Positions 40,642 through 52,463 of a stretch of 64,000 nucleotides of DNA are shown here, piece after piece. The stretch comes from Eleginops maclovinus (Eukaryota > Chordata > Actinopteri > Perciformes > Eleginopidae). How positions within the stretch are numbered: the first letter of the stretch is position 1; each line of letters begins with the position of its first letter. Position numbers and translations under genes: made by a program. Under the pieces are notes generated by a model. The model did not search any database and was not told where the DNA came from. It saw only the letters and a list, made by a program, of their open reading frames with translations. The stretch covers positions 6,320,655 through 6,384,654 of the forward strand of contig NC_086365.1 in the NCBI RefSeq assembly GCF_036324505.1, in the 5' to 3' direction.

Positions 40642-42189
40642 AACTGGAGTCTAAATATTTGCTAATATTTCTATGTCAGTGTTGCCCCAATTGGCCAAAA
40701 AGCAACCCATGGATGTTTCAATTTTGTATTTCCTATTTGGCTCTGCTAGTACTTGCAGCAACACCACTGGTAAACTAGCAACAAAATAAAGCTCAGCAGT
40801 GAAGCACAGAGTCACAGAACTAAACCAACACTCAATGTATTTCTCTGTAGAGAACAAGCTAAACTGTAGATAAAATGTAATAATTGGTATAGTGGTTTAG
40901 CACGGAGGCTTTATTTATGGAGAGCCTGGAATTTGTGGAACAAAAATCAGAGCGCAAACAAAAGATGATGTTGAATTGAGAAATGAAGAAGATAAGAAAA
41001 AGGACTGCACCTGAACAGCTTCGTACAATTTGACCCGTTTTAAAATGAATAATGTATGACGACAGACATGGCAGAGAACTTGTATTGAAGGGATAATATT
41101 GATTTGTTTTGCTCAGAGAAGTGGTTAAGCATGCTTTCAGAAATGTCCTCTCTTTTACACTGCCAATAAAAGTATGCACTTGATCGATCCTTGTTACCGC
41201 TTACGAGTGTCTCTCGTATTGACTGGCTTGACTTTTTCTCTTCATTGTAGTTTGCAGAGTAAGCACAAAGTCGGTGAGTCTTGTTATCTGTCTCAGCAGT
41301 CCCAGAGTAAACCCTGTATATGTTTACAACCATTTTAAGTATTGATATATGGTGGGCCTCCTCCTCCCGTCACTACACAAGCTCATTAAGAGCCAATGTT
41401 CCTGTTTTTATGACATCAGAAGTTGTTAATGTTTCCTGGCTTGCCCTGCACTGTATGGCTCAATATAAAGAGCCACGAAAGTGGGTGGGCATAAAGAAGA
41501 GAAATGGAAAAGGGCATGAAACAAAGAGGGGTTAAGGAAAAACCCTGAAAAACAATGGAAAGAAATACATTGATGACAGTTAAGAAATAGTAAGGAAGCA
41601 GAAGAGCTCGAAACATACCAATTAACTTGCTATGGGAATTACGGCTTTCTCTAAAGCTTCCACATTGGCTTTAACCTTTTGACCGCTCATATATAACTTA
41701 GAGAATATTAAGTGCCTCAAAGAAAGCATCTCATTATAATTGCTTTAAATATTCATGAGTTCCTCGCAATCAACTGTAGATAACTGTCAGCACCTGGCTT
41801 GTAATCACAGTGAGATACAAACATTAGTTACAGTATCTTAAAAGTGCCATTCACCCATTGGTCTTTTTCACTTTCATTCTGTCACACCGCTTAACTGGGA
41901 CAATTGGACAGAATGGAATTGTAAATGTTAATAGTGTGTGTTTTTTAGAATGACATGTCAAAAACCTGTTGTTGGAAATTAAGATATTTTAACATTGAGA
42001 AATGAAAATTAGAGGACATGGACAATGACATGTTCTAAACACATGATTCTGCATGGTGTACATATCTGTGCATTTGAATGCTCTGCAAGTTGAACCATAT
42101 TTTCCATAAAGACAAAAGTAAAGGTGCATTACAGATGAATTCAAAGTTGTTGACCTTTGACCCTCACTGACTTGCCCTGACATTGTGTT
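40642..42189. other. Non-coding stretch, nothing recognised
   Basis: No domain-bearing frame or repeat terminus seen. Confidence 0.5.
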
Positions 42190-42564
42190 TGCTGGTGGAG
42201 GGGTTTGATTGATTAGCCTATGGCTATGGCAGTATGTCAGCTAGTGGGTCTACCACTGTGGCCTAGATTACATATCAATAGCTATTGGATGGATAGCACA
42301 AACATTGTTTTTTCGTAGAGCATACCTTCGAATGACTTTGGTGATCCACTTACTTCTCCTCTTGTGCCACCATGAAGTTGACATGTATGCAATCCCAACA
42401 AGTGATGAATGGACTGCCACAGATTTCATTTATGGCCTTTGTTAACCTTGGTGGTCCTGTGACTTTTCATCTAGCACCATTATCATGATCAATGCTCTGG
42501 TTAATCTATCTAACAGTTTGGTTTTCTTGAAAACGACCATTCTTGAACGCTTACAAAGTTGATA

Positions 42565-43111
42565 CACTATATAGACAAAAGTATTGGGACACCTACACAT
42601 TACACCCAAATGCCAAACTCTTAGGCATTAATACGAAGTTGGTCCCCCCTTTGCAGCTGTAACAGCTTCCACTCTTCTGGGAAAGGCTTTCTACAAGATC
42701 ATGGAGTGCGTCTGTGGGAATTTTTGCCCATTCATCCAGAAGAGCATTTGTGAGGTCAGACACTGATGTTGGCCGAGAGGGCCTGGCTCACAATCTCCGT
42801 TGTAGTTCATCCCAAAGGTGTTCAGTGGGTTGGGATCAGGACTCTGTGCGGGCCAGTCGAGTTCTTCCACACCAAACTCATCCAACCAGGCCTTTATGGA
42901 CCTTCTTTGTGCACTGGGGCACAGTCATGCTGGAACAGAAAAGGGCCTTCTCCAAACTGTTTCCACAAAGTTGGAAGCAAAAAATTGTCCAGAATGACTT
43001 GGTAAGATGAAGCTTTAAGAATCCCCTTCACTGGAACTAAGGGGCCTAACCCAACCCCACAAAAACCACCCCCATATACCAGAGTGTCCCAATATTTTTG
43101 TCTATATTGTG
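42565..43111 (-). mobile_element. Tc1-like transposon, internally deleted, 547 bp
   Basis: It is flanked by TA (42563-42564, 43112-43113). The ends CACTATATAGACAAAAGTAT and, inward from the right, CACAATATAGACAAAAATAT form an imperfect inverted repeat followed by TGGGACACC/TGGGACACT. The transposase direction is minus. The 5' half of the transposase gene and one internal end region are missing. This is a different Tc1 subfamily from the two larger copies. Confidence 0.9.
42640..43060 (-). pseudogene. Tc1-like transposase C-terminal remnant
   Basis: The minus strand encodes, in order, an FLFQHDCAPVHK segment (the second catalytic Asp motif), DEFGVEELDWPAQSPDPNPL with the position of the third catalytic residue altered, and a C-terminal region. 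In relatives the last motif is NPIEHLW; here it reads NPLNTFG, so the catalytic Glu is lost. The N-terminal DNA-binding domain and first catalytic Asp are absent, and stops separate the segments. Confidence 0.85.
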
Positions 43112-43380
43112 TAGCTTGGCTTCTGAGTTCTCAAATCACTCATTCCTCTAGCAGGGCATTGCAATTATAGTGTCAACATTTCTCAGATAGTGAGCCGTTT
43201 GCCCTCTTCTTTGGGCCACGTCAACAGCATACTGTAGACTGTTCACCTCCAATATGTTTCACACTTTAATTGGGGATGCTTGTCTTCTAAGTAACATTGA
43301 TTCTGCATCTTTTGACCTTAAGATTTGCATCTCATCCAAATTCCTCCTTCAAAGATCCTCAGAAAGAAGAAGAGTTGGCA

Positions 43381-46300
43381 TTTGACCCTTCTATATATTA
43401 GGATCTGGACGACAGAAAATATTCACAGACAACATTTTTACTTCAGTTGGAAATAATGCCAGCGCTAAAAAGACAGCTTGCTTGTATGACGTTTTTTTCA
43501 GGTCATTAACTCCCTCCCTTCAGAGCTTTGTGAAGGCGGCAGGTATGTTTTCCATCTGCACTGTCTAATTCAAGGGACATGGATTATTAAAGCGTGATTA
43601 CTCACACTAGATCCACTGTGGATAGCCAAATGGTTCTTGAGCAACCATCACCAGACACACACACACTTCTGTTATGTCTTGCTATTCTTACATCTCCCCA
43701 GTTCATAGGATGATGAGTTATCGCCAGGAGTGTTTGAGATTATGGCATCCTGGGAACACGTGGGGGACAAACGCCATTCACTCATGAGACAATAAACACT
43801 TCTTCTCTTATTTATGTCTCAGAAAACCAATCAAAACTGTCAGTCCTCACCAAGCCTCTCATAAAATGTATCATTTTTTATTTCCAACAAGTCTTACAAA
43901 AGTAACACCTAAAGTGTCACCTCGTAAATTGCAATAGAGCTTTGGTACTTGAGATGTGGATCAGGCCTGCTGTTTGCTAGCCAGTTTAAAGTGGCTAAAT
44001 TAAGAGAGGAGTGTAAAAAGGCTTAAAATGTATAATTAGACCACATTTGAAAGTCACTAATGACAATTATTTCTAAACATTAAAGGACTGCAGATGGAAA
44101 TTAGCTACAGTATAAGCTCAAATCTGGCATAAATCACCTCTTCTCGTTTCTGAGATAATGTATGTGTACGCATGATCCTTGTTGAAATAAATACATAAAT
44201 CACAATATGTTCATTTTGAAGGACATCATAGTATGGAATTATTTTTGACAATAAATCTCCTGTATAATATATAGTTTTTGTAAATATTGTCACAATAGTC
44301 TTAAATTGTACTATTTTTTTCAAAACAACGTATCCTTCTTTCTGTGTCTTTGTATGCACCATTTACACCAAAGCAAATTCCTCACGTGTACACCTACTTC
44401 TTATTCTGATATAAATGTATTCTTAACATAACTACAGCCCTTTTGCCAGCTTACAGTCATTGCCAGTGTAATCCAACTGCTTCATCCCTCCTGTCTGCCA
44501 AAATAAAAGTAGATTTTTTTCCCCCCATGCCGCAGTTAGTGTTTTGGCTGCTTGCCAGTCAGCACTACGCACTTCTGCCTCTGCTCTCTCCCCGTTCCAG
44601 GGACTTCTGATGAGCTGTGAAAGAGCATCGGTGGACTCCTACAGTGCACCTTCCATATCTTGGAGAGATTGTAATCATGGGCAGCTTTCTTTTTTTTTTT
44701 CTTCACACATCCTCTGCACACTTATTCATAGGCATAACAAATACAATCCATTCTCTGCGGACTAATGAAAAATCAGAAGCAATCCAAGTGAGTCAAATGA
44801 TCAGCAGGAAGAATTTGAAATCCCCCTCACGTTTGGAGAGAAAAAGAATAGATAAGTTACTCACTGTATCACGTTTGCGGCATTAATGCTTTCTCTCACT
44901 GTTAAGGCTTTATATTTACTTTTGCCATAGAATGTACTCGGAGCTACTTTTCCTGTGAGGTTTTTTTTCTTCTCCTAATTACCAATGCTGTTCAGTGATC
45001 CAGGAGAGAAGATGACCTCCTTAACTGTTAGACCCTCCCTGTAGTAATCACCAGATCCAATAGAACTTAAATCTACCCATAAATATAAAACACAGAGCTT
45101 CACCAACTCCATGATTACTAATTAATTGCGCTGCATAATTCCCCTTCAGATTTGGTTGGTGATTGTTAATGTTATCACTCAAATTTACAGGGTAATTAGT
45201 ATAAAATAGAAGGTGCTCCCATCTCTTGTTCTTCCGATGCTGGTTTCTTATTACCCTCATCAGAGCAAGTGATTTAAAGTCAATGCCAGACATCGGCATT
45301 TCTTATCAGCCATTATTCAATTATACTGCCACTGTCCATATTGCTGAACTTCACCTTGGACATAAAATCAAGAGTGTTCAACAATCGGGAGAAAACCAAA
45401 CAGAAAAACCATTATAGTCACAGCTACACCTAAACTTAAGAGTTCTATGGAGATATATTTCATTTCAACCCATTGTCAACCATGTTGGGAATTTGGAGAA
45501 CTATGTTTTTTCAGTATTCATTACTCTGGGGTTTAATATTGAACTGAATCGCTTATTTTTTTAATCTTTAAATCATCAAAATAGTTAACAATCTCCCTTC
45601 CAAAGTATGGCATCTGTCCCCCGCCCCCCAAAAAATACATCTACTTCAAAACTTAAGTATATGGAATTTTCAACAAGAGAAAAGCTACATTTTTCGAGAA
45701 AATTAAACAAAACACCTACATTTTCTGGACCTTATCTCTGGTGCTTTAGATTACTTTCTCCAAACCAAAACAGATCATCATGAATCCTCCATTCCCACAG
45801 GGTACATACACAGTGCCTGAAATCAGCGTTAGCTTAGTACATCCCTCCTTTGCCACAGTATTACTTTCCAATTTCCTTTGCAATGTCTTGCTCCACTTGG
45901 CATAATCAATTTCAATTTCTTATTATTTAGAGACAATGGAAGCCACGCTTGGCTGGGAATCTTTGATCTAGCAGCAGTTTACTCCACAGTCCTTTTTAAT
46001 TTGAACCACTAAAGTAGTCCACTTTCTCATCTTCCTCAAACCTGCCTTCACTCTCCACCTCACTGTGTGCTGTTACCTCAGCTGATGGAGCTCATCGCAG
46101 GTCAGATTTGATTACCTGAATCTGAAAACTTGTGCCAAATGAAATATACTTTTGCAAACACACTGGCCATTTGAAGATGTGTTACATAGTTCCAATCTCC
46201 AGCCTTTCATCTGCACAATAGAAGATAGAAGTGTATAGAGGCAAATAAATAATAACATTCCATAAAAAAACATTTGCTTTTTTATGACTCACACTATCCC

Positions 46301-47999
46301 TCTGAATTCAAGAATTGTAACTTTATGACATACCAGTACTAGTGTTTGTGCCCAAGTGCTAAGACAAAAAATGTTGTTCTAGAAACATTACTAAGAGTCT
46401 TCTAAGTTAATAATTCAGTGATGGAAAAAAAAAAAGAATTCCAAACAACTCCAGCTGCCGCTTACACACAGTTTGCATGAAAATCAACTCATAAAGTTTT
46501 CTGAGCTATTTTCCATTCTAAGGATTTTGCAGCATTGTCACAGAGCGTTTGCTTTTGCTCTAATCATCTCTAACTGATAATTAGACAATGTTTCTTGTCA
46601 CCAGCACACACACTGCTCCCAGTGGGCCTGGCTTTTTCTGCGAATTACACTTCTTCGTTGTAGTTGTAATTTTCAGTTGTCTCCGTATGAAATAGCACAG
46701 CATTATCTAAGCAGGAGACAATTTAAAAGTTAAAAACAGACTCTGGAAAAAAACTCTGAAAAGAAACAAAAGAGATTTTACTTTTAAGTATCCCTTGTCT
46801 GCTAGCTAAGGCAGAGTTTCTATTATGGGCACAACACCTGTCAGAATAGGACAGTTTTTAAACATGTAATCTGAGCGTTTGTGTCTCAGCTCACGGTACA
46901 AAAGGCCAAATTGCCTCTTATGGTGCCTTTTTATATCAAAACAACCGTCTCGGTGAGTCACAGCAGCGCACAGCTCTTGCTGTTGGGGAGGTATTTACAG
47001 TCGACAATAACCTCTGCACAAAAACACAAGCGATGTCCTCTTACATTCCCTTTGTGCGGTCACAGGTGGAAGCACCATTTAAAGAGGAGTTGAGTATCTT
47101 CAACGAGACAGACCCGGAGCAAAGCCAAAACAACAGCCTGTGTAGACTACACAAGCACTGTTCTCTGTTCTTTTCCTTTTGGTAATAGCAAGGTGCGGGT
47201 TGGACATCTTTCAGGCAGAGATGACGGACCAAATCCATTCATATGATGCAGGCTTAAAAGCTAACAGGCTACAAATAAAAGTATTGTATACTTTGCTTAA
47301 CTAATGCCAATATTTGCCAAAGTAAAATCTGGTCTCTGAAGAATTCCAATAAAATAAGGTTAGTGTTAAAGCTTTGGGGTAAGAAAAAACTTTAACATTT
47401 ACTGGGAAATAGAAGTGTAGAGTGGTGTCTCAAGTTAAATTCTACCATCACCTGACTTTGTGCTTCGTTCCAGATGTAGTTTTACCCCCGTGACTGATTT
47501 TGTCATTTGACAGCATGTTGTGGTCATGAGTCAAATAAAACCAACATTGACCCTTAGTATTAAACAGGAAGCGGACGGAAGTTTTGTCCTTGACAGAAAA
47601 GAAAACAGGCTCTGTAATTTAAACGTAAACATATAATGCTTTTGGGCACTTGTTAAAATGACTGATGCTGTCACTTTTCTTGGGAGGAAAGCAATGCTTC
47701 ATTCCAGAAACAATGTGCTGTGAGCAATTTTCATTAAAGAATTGTAAAAACAAAAGAGATGTATATCTCAGATCCTGGAAGTTTAACTAACACTACCAAA
47801 CTCACACATTGGAAGAGATTTAGAAAATTTGCTTCTCACCTTTGACTTTTTTCACATAATTAGCAACAGTCCAGTACACACATGGAGACACTTCAGGCTC
47901 TGCCTTTCTCACAGTTTTAAGATACTTCTTATGAAAGTTTTAAGAATTTCAGTATGAAGGCAGTGAATAGTCGTGTGTGTGTGTAAAAGCAAAACCATG
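43381..47999. other. Non-coding stretch downstream of the minus-strand gene
   Basis: No repeat terminus or domain-bearing frame seen. Its right end would hold the 3' UTR and downstream flank of the gene at 48132-51725. Confidence 0.45.
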
Positions 48000-48005
48000 T
48001 TTATT
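48000..48005 (-). terminator. Candidate polyadenylation signal AATAAA
   Basis: AATAAA on the minus strand, 127 nt past the stop codon of the three-exon gene, a normal spacing for a short 3' UTR. Confidence 0.5.
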
Positions 48006-48131
48006 GCTCGATACCATAAGAGGTACATAAGACGTTTTAAGGGCATTGACCCTTTCACAGCAAAATGGCCAGCGTTAATGCATCCTTTCAGTTTAGTGAT
48101 TTTACACGTAATTGCAGAACTGCTCCCTGAT

Positions 48132-51100
48132 TTAAAGTAGTTCACCAGGGAGAGGTGTGGGTCCCTGAGGCGTGACACAGAGGGCAAAACCCTGCTGATC
48201 TTCCACAAAGCTCCACAGCACATCTGCACTCTAATACGGCATTCATCTCGATTTCAATTATTTCACTTATCTAAATAACAAAAAAAGGTTTCAGGCAAAT
48301 GAACACATTGCTCATCTAAAGCTTTATCACAATAAGAGGTTGTGGGGTTTATTCTTGAGTGTCACCATTAATGACATATTCATGTATGCTAGACCCCTAG
48401 CAGTGGTTTTGATGCTTTGTCCACCAATCCACTAATGCCATCACTTCACTTAATTACCCTCAATTAAGACACTATAAAAGAATTGCAAAGAATTGCTAAT
48501 GAACTCATTTTGAGACGTGGAAACATTCAAAAGGACATCCTGGTTTTAGGGCAATTAACCCCAGGCATGATAAGCCTCTTTGCTCCCTTATTTCTTCTTT
48601 TTATGGTATATTGGGAGAAAATGTGAGCTTGAAGCTTAAATTGTTCTAAAACACTAGATAGCTCAATGGATTGAAGATGAATATCCGCTTCACTGACCAT
48701 AAATAAGTGCACAACCTCATAGATCCAGCATGCAAATGCTCTCACATGATGCTACACAGAATTGTTGAGAAATGTCAACCGGAAAAGATGTCCATTTATA
48801 AATGCAATCGACCATATTCTCTTCCCTGCATACAGATTAAGTCTCCCATTAGGTACAAGTGACTTAATTTGATTCACCTGATATGGCATACGTGAAAGTC
48901 GGGTGTTAATTAGATTCACCTGGCACCACCTAAGTGAAAGGTGGGTGCAGGGCTTCTAGTTGTAGCCAAAATATTAAATATTAACACAATGCTTCCTAAT
49001 CAGAGCATGCAAGGTGGAGGCAAAGGGATTAAAGCTACATTATATTCTCTAACTGCTCAAAGGCAGATTTTTATATGAAATAAAAACCATCCAAAAACAC
49101 CAACTTTTTCATATAAATTCATGAAAAAGTTGTTTATGCTAAAGCACTAGCAAGCCGTTGCCACCTGACACATCAATCAAACAAGAAACTCTGTGAAACT
49201 CCATCCCGGGTGTGTCCACTAGTGGGTTGAAAAATGCTGAAACGGTGGATTTGCTAATGACACCGTCAAATACGAAGACTAATAACTCAGAAAAACATAG
49301 AGAACAGCAAACAGTCACCAGACTCTAGCGGAAAATACTTCAAAAAAGCTGATGAACGCAGAACAGCCACTGCATTCTGCAAAACTCTGTACAAGAGTAC
49401 AAGGAAAATTAACATACCAGGTGGAAAAACAAAAAGTAATTCTCCAAATGAATACTCATGACACAAAAAAGTGTGTTTAGGCGCCGGTTTGTGAGAGCTA
49501 TTAATTATCCTGCACTTCAAAATGTTGTGACAGTTGTTTGGCCTATTCCCTGGATTGCAGGTGATTCCCCTTTCCCATCCTCTGTATTGATTAGAGCGTA
49601 TCGTATTCCTTCTACTGCCGGCTTTCCTTTCTGCTTGGTCTTTTGCTCTAGTGGTCCTGAGAGGAATGTGGGGGCACAGCTGGTCAGAGACTTGCCAAAC
49701 CTGATTAAGACAACTCCAGCTCATTTACCTGAACATGACAAAGACTTGATTTTGGAATCATGGACTCACCACTAAAATGGTTAATTTAATATGTATCTTT
49801 TTGATAGAACAATTAAAAGCTGTCATTTGCTTGAGGTCAAATGTCAGGCAACTGACAGCATATTCTCATGCCAGGTATGGGATCATTTGGGAATATTGGA
49901 ACCCGGGTAAACCTCTATTATCGACTAAAGATAACTGATATTATATTCAAATTTAAAAGTATGTTGGAATTGTATTTGATCACTTTATTTGTTTAATAAT
50001 TATTTTAAATGCTGTCCCTGAATTTAATAGCAAATTTGATTTCTTATTTCTTTTCAAGGACTATCTTCACATTTTTCTTTATTTTTATCAAGTAATCAAG
50101 GAATGAAACATTCATATAACCTCATATATCTGTTCAAAAAGCTTGTAGAAAACTCAGAGAATTTTCACAGAAATCCATGGTAGAATTGCCATAAAGTCTA
50201 TTTCATCTTTTTGTTTTAGAAGGTGGAGTTTCAGTAAGTAAAAGTCTCTCGGCAGCTGTTCGCATTGATTGACAGTCCCATGATCAATAAGTTGTCTTTA
50301 AACGCAGATCCTACTTAGTACAAAGGGCACTTGAAGTATTTCAACAAGGAGAAGGAGATAAACTGAAGCTTACCAAGATTGTAAGTGTAACAACTTGGTG
50401 AGGAGGAATCATATAAAGATTCAAACTAAAAGGCAGAAGGAGAAACCCCACGGCACCACACTAAAAAGAGCTGTAAATCCATAAACACACTTATTGTTTA
50501 CTTATTAATTCAACTTCACATGTCTATTCCCTTATATTGTATGGTATTTAATTAAAATAAAAAAAGCTAGAGGTTTTATGAAAGTTAACCATAAACTTAC
50601 AGCCAAAATACATGTAAGATATCCTGAACATCACTGTCACCAGCAAATATAAAAGCGCAGATGAGGTGGCTTTGCACACTGTAAACTATCTGTTCTAATT
50701 AACATAGATTAATTACATTTACTTGGTTATAAACAATATGTACTACTTAATGGATTAAATGATGTAACAGTTATTGCAGAGTGACATAAACAATGTACTT
50801 TTAAGTAACAATTAAGTAGCAACAGAGGCTGGATATAAACCAAAGAAGAAGCCTATGCATTGAAATGTTCACATGACTTACAAAGGGTGGTTTTTTTCCA
50901 TCAAATTTAAACCAATAAGTTCCTTGGTCCTTTGAAGGGTATGAAAAAAAGAGTGTACCTTGGAGTCTGCTCTGAAGTGATGGCCCCCACAGTTCACTGC
51001 ACAGAAGAAGAGTGTTGTTGGAGTCCAGTTCTGTCTTCACATGTTGAGCATCCACTGGTCCAGCCTGTCTGGAACACCTAGAAGTACACATAGATTTGTC

Positions 51101-51725
51101 AAGCAGTCCAACATAAAAATGAATGCAATGGATAATCTTAGTTTTCAATTTAGTTATGAAACATCCACAATCATAACGTGTGACATTGTAGTCGTGACAA
51201 AATTAGACACAAACAACTCCTGTCTTTGAGTAGACAGCATTAGTGATGTTCATTAATCAGCTAATACTGTACAACAAATCCATGGAAGTCCATGTGTCAA
51301 TATTCCTTGTTTCCATTGTAAAACACTGACACCTGAAGGTAAAACATCGAAGAAAAGGCACGTAAATTAACGTTAGTGTTTAACCACAGACAATGTTGAA
51401 TTATGAAACTGTATTGTGAAGTTAATGGCGACCCATCTTATAATACGTTGAAGTTACCTAGTCTTTTTTTTTATATACGTGTGGCACGCTTACCCAACTT
51501 ACTATAAATAAACTAACTTCAAACAGAGACGGCTTTGTTGAAAATGGCTAATAATTCATTAGCTAGCTGGCTAAATAAACCGCTAACTATGCTAATAACA
51601 AAGTTCTATAATTGAACTTACTGAAGCAAAGCCTTGTAGGACGGTATTTTTTGAGATAGCAATCCAAAGGATAATGCAGAAAGCACCACAACAAACACGA
51701 GACAAGAGAGGTCAAGTTGTGTCAT
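48132..51725 (-). CDS. Unrecognised small host gene, 3 exons, 104 aa
   Basis: The coding exons on the minus strand are 51725-51622, 51077-50959 and 48223-48132. The junctions are CTTCA|GTAAGT, TTCTAG|GTGTTC, CTCCAAG|GTACAC and GTGCAG|ATGTGC. Phases 2 and 1 match, and the joined frame is open from ATG (purine at -3) to TAA. Residues 1-34 have a hydrophobic core (CLVFVVVLSALSFGLL), either a signal peptide or an N-terminal anchor. The rest is soluble, with Cys36, Cys61 and Cys90, an N-glycosylation sequon at Asn55, and tryptophan/leucine-rich segments (LLLCSELWGPSLQSRL, DVLWSFVEDQQGFALC) before a Pro/Gly-rich end. Intron 2 is 2.7 kb and intron 1 is 544 bp; the AG acceptors have only moderate pyrimidine tracts. 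It is most likely a small secreted or membrane protein. I do not recognise the family. Transposons sit 160 bp upstream. Confidence 0.65.
48224..50958 (-). other. Intron 2 of the 104-aa gene
   Basis: No exon or repeat recognised with confidence. The 49460-49760 part is open on both strands over about 100-145 codons and less AT-rich than its surroundings, but it shows no splice-compatible reading for the gene and no known motif. Confidence 0.5.
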
Positions 51726-51885
51726 CTTTTCACACCGGTCATCCCGGATCAGCTGAGGCCTTAGCACAGTGGACAGCTAGTCGTCAATATACGGCTCTGC
51801 TAGTTGCTAGCCAACAGCGACCGCACTACCTGTCACAGTGGCCACGCCCTTAATTATGCATAACCTTAAGCGTTATTGTGTAATG
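51726..51885 (-). promoter_or_regulatory. Proximal 5' flank of the 104-aa gene, possible bidirectional promoter
   Basis: The 160 bp between the ATG and the transposon insertion are richer in CG than the surroundings. They contain CCACGCCC (KLF/Sp1-type box) and ATTATGCATAA (octamer-like). The native sequence continues at 59529 on the far side of the insertions. Confidence 0.4.
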
Positions 51886-52128
51886 CAGGGGTTTTCAACC
51901 GGTGGTCCGCGGACCCCTGGTGGTCCGCGGCGGCATTGCATGTGGTCCGTGACAAGAGCCTATGTTGATCAGTTCACCATTGTTTTTTTTTAATATAAAT
52001 TCGCTTTGATATTTCAACACATTTCCAGAATACCGTTACATATCGTCAGGCCCGTCGCGTTCAGGTAGGCATGGTAGGCAATTGCCTAGGGCCCCCGAGT
52101 AGGAGGAGGCCCCCCAAAGACGACAGGT

Positions 52129-52133
<5 letters not shown>

Positions 52134-52162
<29 letters not shown>
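52134..52162 (+). repeat. Poly-T tract (T29)
   Basis: Uninterrupted T run near the left end of the inner hAT. It could be slippage expansion. Confidence 0.95.
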
Positions 52163-52463
52163 CAAAATTCAAAGAAAAGTCTGATACAAATGCAACATGA
52201 ATCAAACAACATGCATACCAATAAGACAGGTCATGTATTCAACAGCAATGACGATTTTAAATAGCTTCATAATAATAAGCAGTCATCTGTATATGAAGGG
52301 CTCTGCTGCGACTGCGAGGGCAGCAACAGCGCCTCCCTAGAGCATGCGATGTCCGAAAAGCGCAACGACACATTGTAGTCGAAATACCCCAGCTCGAGGG
52401 GGCCCCCCTTTCCCATGCATTAGCGCGACAGCGTCAAGTGCAAGTGAAAAGTGAAAAATTAAA

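Larger units (their letters stand above)
42190..43380 (-). repeat. Unclassified dispersed fish repeat, interrupted by a Tc1 element
   Basis: 42190-42564 carries, in reverse orientation, the same motifs as 13805-13955 (ACATGTCAACTTCATGGTGG and GTGGATCACCAAAGTCATTC on the minus strand). The Tc1 derivative at 42565 is inserted at a TA in it. Sequence after 43112 may be its continuation, but the right limit is uncertain. Confidence 0.35.

Noticed and set aside
49287..49775. 145-codon minus and 105-codon plus frames in intron 2 of the small gene
   Set aside because: They overlap on opposite strands, have no recognised motif and do not fit the splice phases of the gene.
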